Shown one piece after another: positions 1-7,206 of a DNA stretch of 40,862 nt. The notes under the pieces are model-generated. The model made no database searches. It saw only the letters and a program-made list of their open reading frames with translations, and was not told the DNA's origin. The stretch covers positions 1-40,862 of the forward strand of contig JAGVYU010000001.1 in NCBI GenBank assembly GCA_018303105.1. Reading direction: 5' to 3'. Source of the stretch: Candidatus Woesearchaeota archaeon. GTDB lineage: Archaea > Nanobdellota > Nanobdellia > Woesearchaeales > JAGVYU01. The number at the start of each line of letters is the position of its first letter. The stretch's first letter is position 1. Position numbers and translations under genes: made by a program.

Positions 1-207
1 ATTCCGAATACGGATTTTGTCAAAGGAAAGCTCGATCTGGATGATCTCGGCTATCTTATCGCGGACGATCATAATCATACGAGTGTTCCAGGAGTATTTG
101 CCGCTGGGGACGTTCATGATCGGCGTTTTAAGCAGGCGGTTACTGCTGCAGGCTCTGGCTGTATGGCCGCGATGGAAGCGGAAAAGTACGTAGAGCACGG
201 AGGCTAA
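1..207 (+). CDS. trxB: Thioredoxin-disulfide reductase, C-terminal end (partial)
   Basis: The reading frame is open from base 1 to a TAA at 205-207, so only the last 68 residues are present. It contains the block GVFAAGDVHDRRFKQAV followed by TAAGSGCMAAMEAEKY, the typical FAD-binding C-terminal signature of thioredoxin reductase (family knowledge). The enzyme transfers electrons from NAD(P)H through FAD to thioredoxin in the cytoplasm. The redox-active Cys pair and the Rossmann motifs lie outside the window. The next gene begins 2 nt after the stop, so it probably leads an operon with the dehydrogenase and the two DNA glycosylases. Confidence 0.9.
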   Translation: MPNTDFVKGKLDLDDLGYLIADDHNHTSVPGVFAAGDVHDRRFKQAVTAAGSGCMAAMEAEKYVEHGG

Positions 208-209
208 TA

Positions 210-1175
210 ATGGCAACAATCACATGGTATGACATTAATGAAAAGGATCAGGAGCACGTTGAGAAAACATTGAAGAGCCATAAGCACACGTTTATCCGTG
301 AGTCCATCTCTGAGAGGAATGCGGATCCTAACGCGGAGATTATTTCCGGCTTTATCTATTCTAAGATTCCCTCAGCGATTATTGCAAAGCTCTCTAACGT
401 TAAACTCATAGCTACACGTTCTACCGGTTTTGATCATATTGATATTAGAGAATGTAAGCAGCGCTCTATCATGGTTGCGAATGTTCCCTCGTATGGCGAA
501 AATACAGTTGCCGAGCATACATTTGGCATTCTTTTATCTTTGACAAGGAATATTCATCTCTCGGATCTGAGAACCCGTGGCCATGATTACACGCTTGAAG
601 GCCTTACAGGCATAGATATCAAGGGTAAAACGATTGGGTTGATTGGAGGAGGAAGAATTGGATTGCATGTCGCGAAGATGGCGAAGGCGTTTGGCATGCG
701 TGTTTTGGTGTATGATGTCTTTCAGCAGCCGTTCATCGCTGAGTTGATTGGTTTTGAGTATGTCCCTTTAGACACCTTATTGTCTGAGTCTGATGTTATT
801 TCATTGCATGCTCCGTATATGAAGGAAACGCATCATATCTTGAACGTTTCGAATATGGGTAAGATCAAGAAAGGGGCTATTTTGATTAATACTTCCCGTG
901 GTGGCCTTATAGAGACAGAAGCGCTCTTGACTGCTTTAGATTCTCGCATACTTCTTGCTGCCGGTTTGGATGTGATTGAGGGTGAGGAAGAGTTGACAAA
1001 GAACGGAAGTTCTCCTGCCGCGGTGTTGGCTCGGAAGATCATCGCCCGTGATGATGTTCTGTTTACCGCGCATAACGCTTTTAACAGCAGAGAGGCGCTG
1101 CAGCGTATTCTTGACATCACATGCAAGAATATTGACGCTTTTTTGGCTGGAAAGCCCCAGAACGTTATCCAATGA
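210..1175 (+). CDS. D-2-hydroxyacid dehydrogenase (D-lactate dehydrogenase-like)
   Basis: A 321-residue protein of normal family length. A Rossmann motif GLIGGGRIG lies at residues 143-151, with Asp169 at the end of the following strand, which points to NAD rather than NADP. The expected catalytic residues are Arg230 (in NTSRGG), Glu259 and His288 (in TAHNA). It should interconvert a 2-oxoacid and a D-2-hydroxyacid in the cytoplasm. The overall pattern is closest to fermentative D-lactate dehydrogenases, but the exact substrate cannot be read from the sequence. The start is 2 nt after the trxB stop and the stop overlaps the nth start by 4 nt (ATGA), so it is translationally coupled. Confidence 0.88.
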   Translation: MATITWYDINEKDQEHVEKTLKSHKHTFIRESISERNADPNAEIISGFIYSKIPSAIIAKLSNVKLIATRSTGFDHIDIRECKQRSIMVANVPSYGENTVAEHTFGILLSLTRNIHLSDLRTRGHDYTLEGLTGIDIKGKTIGLIGGGRIGLHVAKMAKAFGMRVLVYDVFQQPFIAELIGFEYVPLDTLLSESDVISLHAPYMKETHHILNVSNMGKIKKGAILINTSRGGLIETEALLTALDSRILLAAGLDVIEGEEELTKNGSSPAAVLARKIIARDDVLFTAHNAFNSREALQRILDITCKNIDAFLAGKPQNVIQ

Positions 1176-1828
1176 AGCGAGTAAATATTCATAAAGTGTA
1201 TTCTATTCTTGAAAAACAGATGGAATCTCTTAAAGTCCCTGTTGTTGAACTTATTGATATCCAGACGAAAGATCCGTTTAAGGTGTTATTAGCTACGATG
1301 CTTTCTGCCAGGACACAGGACGCTACGACAGCTAAAGCGTGTAAGCGGCTGTTTACGAAAGTTTCTACACCCAAAGATCTTGAGCGTATCTCTCAAGTTG
1401 AACTTCAGAAATTGATTTATCCTGTTGGTTTTTACAGGACAAAGGCGAAGCATTTGAAGCAATTACCGCATGTGCTTAAGGAGAAGTTTAATAGTAAACT
1501 GCCGTCAACCGTTGAGGAATTGATTTATCTTCCGGGCGTTGGTCGCAAAACCGCTAACTTAGTTGTTGCCGTTGGTTTTCATAAGCCTGCCATAGCAGTA
1601 GATATCCATGTATTTCGAATCTCTAACCGGTTAGGCTACGTTAAAACAAAGACCCCCTTAGAAACTGAGATCGTATTACGCAAGAAATTACCTAAAAAAT
1701 ACTGGCTCAAATACAATATGTTTCTCGTTGCTCACGGTCAAAGTATTTGTCGTCCTATTACTCCCTTATGTTCGAAATGCGCTATCCGCCCATATTGTAA
1801 TAGGGTAGGCGTTACGAAATCCGCATGA
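1172..1828 (+). CDS. nth: Endonuclease III (DNA glycosylase/AP lyase)
   Basis: A 218-residue HhH-GPD protein. The helix-hairpin-helix LPGVGRKTA is at residues 120-128 with catalytic Lys126; catalytic Asp144 is in VDIHVFR; four Cys at 193, 200, 203 and 209 have the canonical C-x6-C-x2-C-x5-C spacing of the [4Fe-4S] cluster. Every one of these is offset by exactly 6 from the E. coli numbering (family knowledge). It removes oxidised pyrimidines and cuts at AP sites in base excision repair. Four-nt overlaps with both neighbours put it in the middle of an operon, and the next gene is a second glycosylase, so this looks like an oxidative-damage repair unit. Confidence 0.95.
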   Translation: MKRVNIHKVYSILEKQMESLKVPVVELIDIQTKDPFKVLLATMLSARTQDATTAKACKRLFTKVSTPKDLERISQVELQKLIYPVGFYRTKAKHLKQLPHVLKEKFNSKLPSTVEELIYLPGVGRKTANLVVAVGFHKPAIAVDIHVFRISNRLGYVKTKTPLETEIVLRKKLPKKYWLKYNMFLVAHGQSICRPITPLCSKCAIRPYCNRVGVTKSA

Positions 1829-2454
1829 CCACACTCCATTCTGCCGTTCTTCGTTTGAAAAACACTCATATAGGAAAAACAGTAAAGAAACGCCTTTCCG
1901 AGTTCAAATCTCCTAAATCTGATGAAGAATTGTTTGAGGAATTGTGTTTTTGCATCCTGGCCGCTAATGCGAAAGGCCGTAACGCGTTCAATATCCAGAA
2001 GGAGCTCGGTTTTTCCGGCCTGTTTTCCCTTCCAGAAGCAGAGATTGTTGCCTGTATTAAGAGAAATAAGCATCGTTTTCATAATAATAAGGCAAAGTTC
2101 ATTGTTTTAGCCCGCAAACACCATCCCTTAAAGAAGAAACTGCATGCTATCTTGCATTCCAAAGGAGAAAGAGAGGCTCGTGAATGGCTCATTGCAAATG
2201 TCAAAGGCATCGGCTACAAAGAAGCCTCACATTATTTGCGTAATTTGGGCGTTTCCTCACTTGCAATCCTAGATCGTCATATCCTGAACTTGATGCACGA
2301 ACACAAAATAGCGAGAAAACCAAAGACATTAACGAAAAAGAAGTATTTGACATTAGAAAAGAAGTTTCAGAAGCTCGCGAAGGAAGTGAATATGAGCCCT
2401 TCTGAATTAGATTTGTATATGTGGTATATGAAAGCAGGAGAAGTTATGAAATAG
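1825..2454 (+). CDS. ogg: Archaeal Ogg2-type 8-oxoguanine DNA glycosylase/AP lyase
   Basis: A 209-residue HhH-GPD protein without an Fe-S cluster. The segment KGIGYKEASHYLRNLG contains the expected catalytic Lys132, and LAILDRHIL contains catalytic Asp150. The protein ends in Lys209; in the characterised Methanocaldococcus Ogg2 the carboxy-terminal Lys takes part in 8-oxoguanine recognition (established knowledge), so the natural end of the protein appears conserved. It should excise 8-oxoG and nick the strand, complementing the endonuclease III encoded just before it with a 4-nt overlap. It is the last gene of the operon. Confidence 0.9.
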   Translation: MTTLHSAVLRLKNTHIGKTVKKRLSEFKSPKSDEELFEELCFCILAANAKGRNAFNIQKELGFSGLFSLPEAEIVACIKRNKHRFHNNKAKFIVLARKHHPLKKKLHAILHSKGEREAREWLIANVKGIGYKEASHYLRNLGVSSLAILDRHILNLMHEHKIARKPKTLTKKKYLTLEKKFQKLAKEVNMSPSELDLYMWYMKAGEVMK

Positions 2455-2490
2455 GCGTGCCCGGTCACGTAATATGTAGAACTAACGAAA

Positions 2491-2508
2491 GATATATAAA
2501 TATATAAC
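2491..2508 (+). promoter_or_regulatory. TATA box for the AbiEii/AbiEi operon
   Basis: An uninterrupted A/T run, GATATATAAATATATAAC, centred about 25 nt upstream of the ATG at 2525. It fits an archaeal TATA element giving a leaderless or nearly leaderless transcript and supports the ATG at 2525. Confidence 0.7.
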
Positions 2509-2524
2509 CTTTGTCGTTCCTATA

Positions 2525-3184
2525 ATGGAAGCGAAAATACCCTTGGCGAACAGATTAAGGAAGGAATCGCATAGACAGATCGCTGCTGCCCAGGATATGA
2601 TCGTTGAGGAAGTCTTTAAGGAAATTCCCGGGGCGGTATTCCATGGAGGCACATGCATCTGGCGCGGGTATTCTGGAAAACGCTTTTCTGATGACTTGGA
2701 CTTCTATTTTCCGCGAAGCATACCTTCCATAAATGCGGTGTTTGACAATTTGAAAAAGCGGGGTTTTGATATTGTCAAAAAGAAGATTGCGGAGAGGAGC
2801 GTCTACTCGGAACTCGTGCTTGGCCGTGTATCCGTGAGGCTTGAAGGCACGTTTCAGAATGTCAAAGGTTCGCTCATGGATTATGAGCGGATAGATGGAA
2901 CCGTGATGGCCGTGTATGGGTTGACTCCTGAAGAGCTCATACGGGAGAAAGCAGCCACATATATCAAAAGAAGGAAGATCCGTGATTTGTATGATGTGTT
3001 CTTTCTGCTAAGGCTTGTCAAGGAGTTCAACAAAGTAAAGGAACCAATAGGACAGCTTGTCCAGAAGTATGTTTCTCCAGATGATGAAGAGAATCTAAAG
3101 GCGATCGTGCTCGAAGGAATTGTTCCTTCAAGCAAAGAGCTCATAGCGTATATTACACGAAAATGGCAAAATCCAAACATTTGA
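2525..3184 (+). CDS. AbiEii/AbiGii-family nucleotidyltransferase (putative toxin)
   Basis: A 219-residue protein with the family signature: FHGGTCIWRGY at residues 39-49, then RFSDDLDFYF with the metal-binding Asp57-x-Asp59 pair, and later EELIREKAATYIKRRKIRDLYDVF. This is the DUF1814/AbiEii minimal nucleotidyltransferase fold. Bacterial AbiEii acts as a nucleotide-dependent growth-arrest toxin of type IV toxin-antitoxin/abortive-infection systems; whether the archaeal protein is a toxin is inference. It is followed with a 22-nt overlap by an AbiEi-like gene. The order (nucleotidyltransferase first) is opposite to the usual bacterial abiEi-abiEii order. Confidence 0.87.
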   Translation: MEAKIPLANRLRKESHRQIAAAQDMIVEEVFKEIPGAVFHGGTCIWRGYSGKRFSDDLDFYFPRSIPSINAVFDNLKKRGFDIVKKKIAERSVYSELVLGRVSVRLEGTFQNVKGSLMDYERIDGTVMAVYGLTPEELIREKAATYIKRRKIRDLYDVFFLLRLVKEFNKVKEPIGQLVQKYVSPDDEENLKAIVLEGIVPSSKELIAYITRKWQNPNI

Positions 3185-3753
3185 GTGTGGTTCTAGGGCT
3201 CTTTGAGAGGAGCCCAATCGTTGATTTCCGGTCAATACAACGTGTTATCGGAAAGAAAAATGGCGCGTATGGAAAATTAATTGTGCACAATCTGATTAAT
3301 AAAAGCATCATTAAAAAAGTCGCTAAAGGTAAGTATACAAAGCACAATGAAACAACGCTTGCCGTTTTTTGCTTTTCACCTTCCTATTTGGGGTTGCAGA
3401 GCGCGCTGAGTATGCATAATCTCTGGGAACAGGAAACAATCCCGATTGTTATAACCTCAAAAAAGGTCCGGTTGGGATTGCGCACGGTCATGGGAGCGAA
3501 TGTGCTTGTCAAAAGCGTGAATCCTTCGTATTTGTTTGGTTTCGAATACATCCAAGAAGGCCAGTTCTACATTCCATATTCGGACATCGAGAAGACATTG
3601 ATAGACTTAGTCTATTTCAGGCAAAGCATATCTCCTGCTGTGCTTAAGAGCTTTAGGGAAAGAATTGATGAGAAAAAGCTCAAAGGGTATGTGCGTCGCT
3701 ATCCTGAACGGATTCGGAAGAAAGTGCTTCATCTGTATCAAGGGCTGAGCTAA
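3163..3753 (+). CDS. AbiEi-family winged-helix antitoxin/regulator
   Basis: A 196-residue protein. The N-terminal ~60 residues look like a winged helix ending in KKVAKGKYTKH. The middle contains FSPSYLGLQSALSMHNLWEQ and FGFEYIQEG, and the C-terminal part has SDIEKTLIDLVYFR, all matching the AbiEi pattern (HTH followed by the AbiEi C-terminal domain). It should bind DNA and repress its own operon and/or counteract the partner nucleotidyltransferase. The ATG at 3163 lies inside the upstream gene, and the two are translationally coupled. Its stop overlaps by 4 nt the stop of the convergent gene. Confidence 0.82.
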   Translation: MAKSKHLSVVLGLFERSPIVDFRSIQRVIGKKNGAYGKLIVHNLINKSIIKKVAKGKYTKHNETTLAVFCFSPSYLGLQSALSMHNLWEQETIPIVITSKKVRLGLRTVMGANVLVKSVNPSYLFGFEYIQEGQFYIPYSDIEKTLIDLVYFRQSISPAVLKSFRERIDEKKLKGYVRRYPERIRKKVLHLYQGLS

Positions 3754-4256
3754 TTAGGCTCTATTAACTTCCCATTATTCGAGACATCAGGTTCCGTACA
3801 CATGTTACGGTTAAAACAGCACGGTCTTCGATCTCCGCCCTTGAGTTTTGAGATCGCAACCTCGATTCTTCGTTTACGCGTTTCCTGTTGTTTCGTTGAG
3901 CGTATCCAGCGAATCCAGTCCCAGCGCGCGCTTGGCGTAATATCCTTCCATACCGTGTGTGCATGTGGTGTGGTCGCTAAAGCTTTCTTCAAATCCAATG
4001 GCACTTTAGGTTCCGGCCATTCTTTAATGGGTGTAATCTTAACAGTTACAGTATCGCGCATGGTTGTGTTGACTTTGAGCCAATGCCCGCCCTTACCATC
4101 AGGTTCAAGAGGAGCAGTAAAGCGAATACCATTCATCGTTCCCTCAACCATGATCATGCCTCGTGTGGGCAGCTTCGCGCTTGCGCTCTTAGGTAACTGG
4201 AGAATGGTCCATGTACCGATCTTATGCGGTTTAGCGTTAAAAGTGATTGTTAACAT
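3750..4256 (-). CDS. DUF1905-YdeI/OmpD-associated family protein
   Basis: A 168-residue protein with two recognisable parts. Residues 1-80 form a DUF1905-like beta domain (KIGTWTILQLPKSASAKLP, then VEGTMNGIRFTAPLEPDGKGGHW). Residues ~88-150 resemble the YdeI/OmdA C-terminal domain (VPLDLKKAL, then W-x-x-ITPSARWDWIRWI and TRKRRIEVAISKLKGG). Members are called bacteriocin-protection proteins in bacteria, but the molecular role is unknown. The start is supported by AGGAG five nt upstream and a TATA-like ATTTATAATCTAA at about 4277-4290 on this strand. It is a stand-alone gene that converges on the AbiEi gene. Confidence 0.78.
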   Translation of the reverse strand: MLTITFNAKPHKIGTWTILQLPKSASAKLPTRGMIMVEGTMNGIRFTAPLEPDGKGGHWLKVNTTMRDTVTVKITPIKEWPEPKVPLDLKKALATTPHAHTVWKDITPSARWDWIRWIRSTKQQETRKRRIEVAISKLKGGDRRPCCFNRNMCTEPDVSNNGKLIEPN

Positions 4257-4423
4257 AGTGCTCCTAAAAAGAATTTATTAGATTATAAATGTTTTGGGAT
4301 GTATTGAAGTGTGTATCTGGCCATTTTGAATTGGATTTGTGTAGGGGGTATTTGAGGGTGGGAGAGGTTATGGAGTCGTTAGATTTCTCCTCTAAACATT
4401 AATAAACTACCCGATAAATAGAC

Positions 4424-5254
4424 ATGAAAATGGTACGAAGCCATTCTTTCGATAAACTGCTTGAGCTTAAAAGAGAGAAAGTAATGGCGACAGTTCATAG
4501 AATATGTGCTAAAAGAGGTCTTCCTTTACCTTCGATTAATTTTGAGGGGTGTGTTGAAGAATTTGAGGGTCAACTCGCACATTATCATCCAGACGCAAAC
4601 ACCATCTGTATCTCGGAAAGGCAGCTAATAATTCAAAATTTTGATGATTTAGACGCAACGATGGCGCATGAAGTAAGTCATATTCTAGTTCAAGACCACA
4701 GTCCGCGATTCCGTGAGGAGGAAGTGACTAGCAATATGGCCGGTTGGAAACCTCCCGGGGGTATTGTCCATATCACTGAGTGGAATAAATCGGCGATTGA
4801 ACCCAATAAAGAAAGAGAAATCAAACCGGATATGATCAGATGTAACTATCATTTTTGCAGAAAAAAAGCAGATTTAACTCAATGCCACCACTGCCAAAAC
4901 TATTATTGTGAAGTGCATTTAGAACCTTATGAGCCAAAATTGGGTTTTCATCCTGATTCCACTAGCAACTCAGGTCATCCTTGCGCGCCGTTTGTTGATT
5001 ATTTAGCCGATAAGAAGAAGGCAGAAGATAAAAGATATGCTGAAGCGCTTGGCAAGTTAGTAAAAGGAAAAAGAGAAACAGTATCTAATGATTACTCGTA
5101 CGATTATGCTCCCTCTTTTGACTATTCTGCCTATACCCATGTAATAAGCAATAATGAACACGAACCAGCTACTCCCAAATCAAATCGGAATTGGCTTATT
5201 TTATTAGTGTTAGTCGTAGCTTTATTCCTAATATACCTTTTTTTTATAAGGTGA
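4424..5254 (+). CDS. Membrane-anchored zinc metalloprotease with AN1-type zinc finger
   Basis: A 276-residue protein of unusual architecture. Residues 78-92 carry AHEVSHILVQDH: His82, Glu83 and His86 form an HExxH zinc-protease motif, and His92 is a possible third ligand. Residues 140-187 hold an AN1-like zinc finger (Cys140, Cys145, Cys154, Cys157, Cys162, His165, His185, Cys187), with the C-x2-C-x4-C-x2-H ... H-x-C tail typical of AN1. A charged, Tyr-rich linker follows, and residues 257-275 are a single C-terminal membrane helix with no signal peptide, so the catalytic part should face the cytoplasm. A TATA-like CATTAATAAAC at 4398-4408 supports the ATG. The substrate is unknown. It converges with lemA. 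Confidence 0.72.
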   Translation: MKMVRSHSFDKLLELKREKVMATVHRICAKRGLPLPSINFEGCVEEFEGQLAHYHPDANTICISERQLIIQNFDDLDATMAHEVSHILVQDHSPRFREEEVTSNMAGWKPPGGIVHITEWNKSAIEPNKEREIKPDMIRCNYHFCRKKADLTQCHHCQNYYCEVHLEPYEPKLGFHPDSTSNSGHPCAPFVDYLADKKKAEDKRYAEALGKLVKGKRETVSNDYSYDYAPSFDYSAYTHVISNNEHEPATPKSNRNWLILLVLVVALFLIYLFFIR

Positions 5255-5284
5255 TCTTATCAAATCACGGAATTTCCGTTCATA

Positions 5285-5815
5285 TTACTCATTCTCTATT
5301 GCATAAAATTGCTTTTCCTCAAACTTAAACATCTTTGCAATGATATTGGATGGAAATTGTTGTATCTTTTGATTATACCAGCTTACTCTTTTATTGTAAA
5401 TCTTTCTTTCATGAAGAAGCTCTCTTTCAACATGCCATATGTTTCTCTGAATGTTATTGAAACTTCTATCAGCCTTTATTTGAGGGTATCGTTCATGCAC
5501 AATAAGCAGTTTTGATAAAGCGGACTCAAGCATGTTTGATGTTTTCATCTTTTCATTAATGTTACCTGCAGAACCCCATTGTGATCTTAATCTTGTTACT
5601 TCAGTTAGCAATCCCTTTTCATGATTTGAATAGCCCTTTACGACGTCTGTAAGTGCAGGAATTAAATCAAACTTCTTCTTTAAATGTGCTTGAATATGGC
5701 TCGCCTGTCGTTCAGTATCAATACGAAGTTTGACAAAATTGTTGTAAGTCTTAAAAAGATAAATGGCTAGGCCCAATACAACTACTCCAATTATTGAATA
5801 TCCTATGTAGTTCAT
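5285..5815 (-). CDS. lemA: LemA family membrane protein
   Basis: A 176-residue protein. One membrane helix at residues ~4-22 is followed directly by the LemA hallmark YNNFVKLRIDTERQASHIQ and then KKKFDLIPALTDVVKGYS; the rest is predicted helical and heptad-rich. LemA proteins are membrane-anchored helical bundles of unsettled function, and in bacteria they often sit next to M48 (HtpX-type) proteases (family knowledge). Here the convergent neighbour is also a membrane metalloprotease, though of another family. The ATG overlaps the stop of the upstream small gene by 4 nt, so the two form an operon. Confidence 0.88.
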   Translation of the reverse strand: MNYIGYSIIGVVVLGLAIYLFKTYNNFVKLRIDTERQASHIQAHLKKKFDLIPALTDVVKGYSNHEKGLLTEVTRLRSQWGSAGNINEKMKTSNMLESALSKLLIVHERYPQIKADRSFNNIQRNIWHVERELLHERKIYNKRVSWYNQKIQQFPSNIIAKMFKFEEKQFYAIENE

Positions 5816-6012
5816 TTTGATTCCTCCGAAAATTTTAAAGATTTTTTATAATACTCCTCATTCTTGTTCATTTTCTTAGGAGTAATACTCACTTGAAAGT
5901 ATTTCACCATCTCCTTAATCGCTTCTTGTTTTGTCTTTAGTCTGTTTACTACTTTATACACTTCGACGATTTTATCTTCTTCATCCGATAAGTCTACCAA
6001 TATTTTAACCAT
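5812..6012 (-). CDS. DUF2683-like small ribbon-helix-helix-type protein
   Basis: A 66-residue protein beginning MVKILVDLSDEEDKIVEVYK and continuing RLKTKQEAIKEMVKYF, the pattern of the archaeal DUF2683 family, which looks like an RHH DNA-binding strand-helix-helix unit. The tail after residue 48 is Lys/Glu-rich. It is first in an operon with lemA (4-nt overlap), so it may regulate that operon; this is inference. A TATA element (CTTTATATATTAC on this strand, 6044-6056) lies about 38 nt upstream, leaving a short leader. Confidence 0.72.
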   Translation of the reverse strand: MVKILVDLSDEEDKIVEVYKVVNRLKTKQEAIKEMVKYFQVSITPKKMNKNEEYYKKSLKFSEESK

Positions 6013-6230
6013 CTTAACACCTTGTTACACAGTATAACATTGAGTAATATATAAAGATTTCGGTTTTAGTGAGGGATACCTTTAGTTTGAGGGTCATACA
6101 TCTCAAAATATCCCAACACCCGCATGTAGAGATCCAATTCAGAAGGAGTTATATGGGGCTGGGGAGGTTATGGATTGAGCAAAACTTATTTATATTTAAT
6201 CGTCTGGTTAGGTATATTAGGGTGATTTAA

Positions 6231-6335
6231 ATGCCAAAAAGACAAGGGAAATTAAGACAAGACGAATATGCCCAAACAAATATTATGAGTGGGGAAACAA
6301 GAATACGAAGAAAGAAAAAATTCAGTCTTTTTTAA
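6231..6335 (+). CDS. Very small basic protein (34 aa), hypothetical
   Basis: ATG at 6231 to TAA at 6333-6335. The product is strongly basic (MPKRQGKLRQDEYAQ..., ending RIRRKKKFSLF). Support is a good TATA-like sequence (ACTTATTTATATTTAATC, about 6184-6201) about 35-40 nt upstream and a GGTGAT just before the ATG. No family is recognised. It converges with the membrane-protein gene at 6346-6579. A chance ORF cannot be excluded because it is so short. Confidence 0.4.
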   Translation: MPKRQGKLRQDEYAQTNIMSGETRIRRKKKFSLF

Positions 6336-6345
6336 GTTATTTTCT

Positions 6346-6579
6346 CTATTTTGGAATTCTTTTTTTGGCTTTTTCCCACTGATAATTTAGACCCGCCATT
6401 ATAAGGAGTCCTAACAACGCTAAAGATACGCTGAACATTAGAATGATTAGGTAGTAACCGGCATTGACTATTTTAGGAGATTGGCCCAATGAGACGGCAA
6501 TAACCATTCCTCCAAAAATACCCCCAAAGAAACTGTGAAGAAAATTCATCCAAACATTTTTATCAAACTTAAAGCACAT
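6346..6579 (-). CDS. Small two-helix membrane protein, hypothetical
   Basis: A 77-residue protein with two predicted membrane helices: one at about residues 11-32 containing a Gly-rich FFGGIFGGMVIAVSLG segment, and a second at about 40-65 (YLIILMFSVSLALLGLLIMAG). The ends are basic (KAKKRIPK at the C-terminus). I do not recognise the family. Its position between two genes of opposite strand and its clean membrane pattern argue that it is real. Confidence 0.55.
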   Translation of the reverse strand: MCFKFDKNVWMNFLHSFFGGIFGGMVIAVSLGQSPKIVNAGYYLIILMFSVSLALLGLLIMAGLNYQWEKAKKRIPK

Positions 6580-6792
6580 AACTTTGCAGTGACAGCTATT
6601 AATCTATTAACTTTTCCAAGAATAATAAAGTTACCAGCACTTTACGCTTTAACCGCATTACACTAATCCCTGTTACATGTTCGGGCTTCAGGGAAAATCA
6701 CATAGATTAGTCTCGATCTTGCAATGGTGAATTTCGTGCTACACAAAGAATTTATATATTAAATCAACTCAAGATCATTTTGGGTTAATATC

Positions 6793-7206
6793 ATGACATT
6801 AACTAAAAAAGCAGCAAAAATAGTTTTTCAAATTGGAAAAGAGCACAAAGGAGAAATATCGGGTTCCTTTGAAATCGAGGAACTAAAAGGAGGAGTAATT
6901 TACAAGGTGTATCATAAAATGATTACCCCCGAAAAGCATGACCCTGAACCAGAATACATAAAACTAGTTTTTCCAAACAAATCAGAAATTATTATTCCTC
7001 AAAATGTCCCTGTTAAAAAAATTGAAGATGCTTTTTTAAAAAGCAGAGATGTTCAAATGGTAAGGTATGAATTTTTAAGTCATAATTATGTAATGTTAAA
7101 ATATCTGTATATTTTTAAAATCGGAAATGATTATTTTGATTTACCCGAAAAAATGGCAAAAGAAATTGTAAATGGAACAGGTATAACGCTCCATATTTAT
7201 CCTTAA
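6793..7206 (+). CDS. Hypothetical protein (137 aa)
   Basis: A soluble mixed alpha/beta protein of 137 residues, not recognised. The N-terminal half is predicted beta-rich (GEISGSFEIEELKGGVIYKVYH, written here in part: SFEIEELKGGVIYKVYH). A hydrophobic stretch MLKYLYIFKIG and the acidic DYFDLPEKMAKEIV follow near the C-terminus. A TATA element (GAATTTATATATTAA, 6749-6762) lies about 38 nt upstream. The downstream neighbour is a decayed kinase on the opposite strand. The base composition is visibly more A/T-rich than in the flanking housekeeping blocks, in keeping with an acquired or fast-evolving stretch. Confidence 0.6.
   Translation: MTLTKKAAKIVFQIGKEHKGEISGSFEIEELKGGVIYKVYHKMITPEKHDPEPEYIKLVFPNKSEIIIPQNVPVKKIEDAFLKSRDVQMVRYEFLSHNYVMLKYLYIFKIGNDYFDLPEKMAKEIVNGTGITLHIYP

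Noticed and set aside
3802-4281. 159-codon ORF antisense to the YdeI-like gene
   Set aside because: No recognisable domain, and the opposite strand encodes a clear DUF1905/YdeI protein with RBS and TATA.
5267-5279. Palindrome ACGGAA-T-TTCCGT between convergent genes
   Set aside because: Only 6-bp arms and a single copy; consistent with chance or a weak terminator hairpin.
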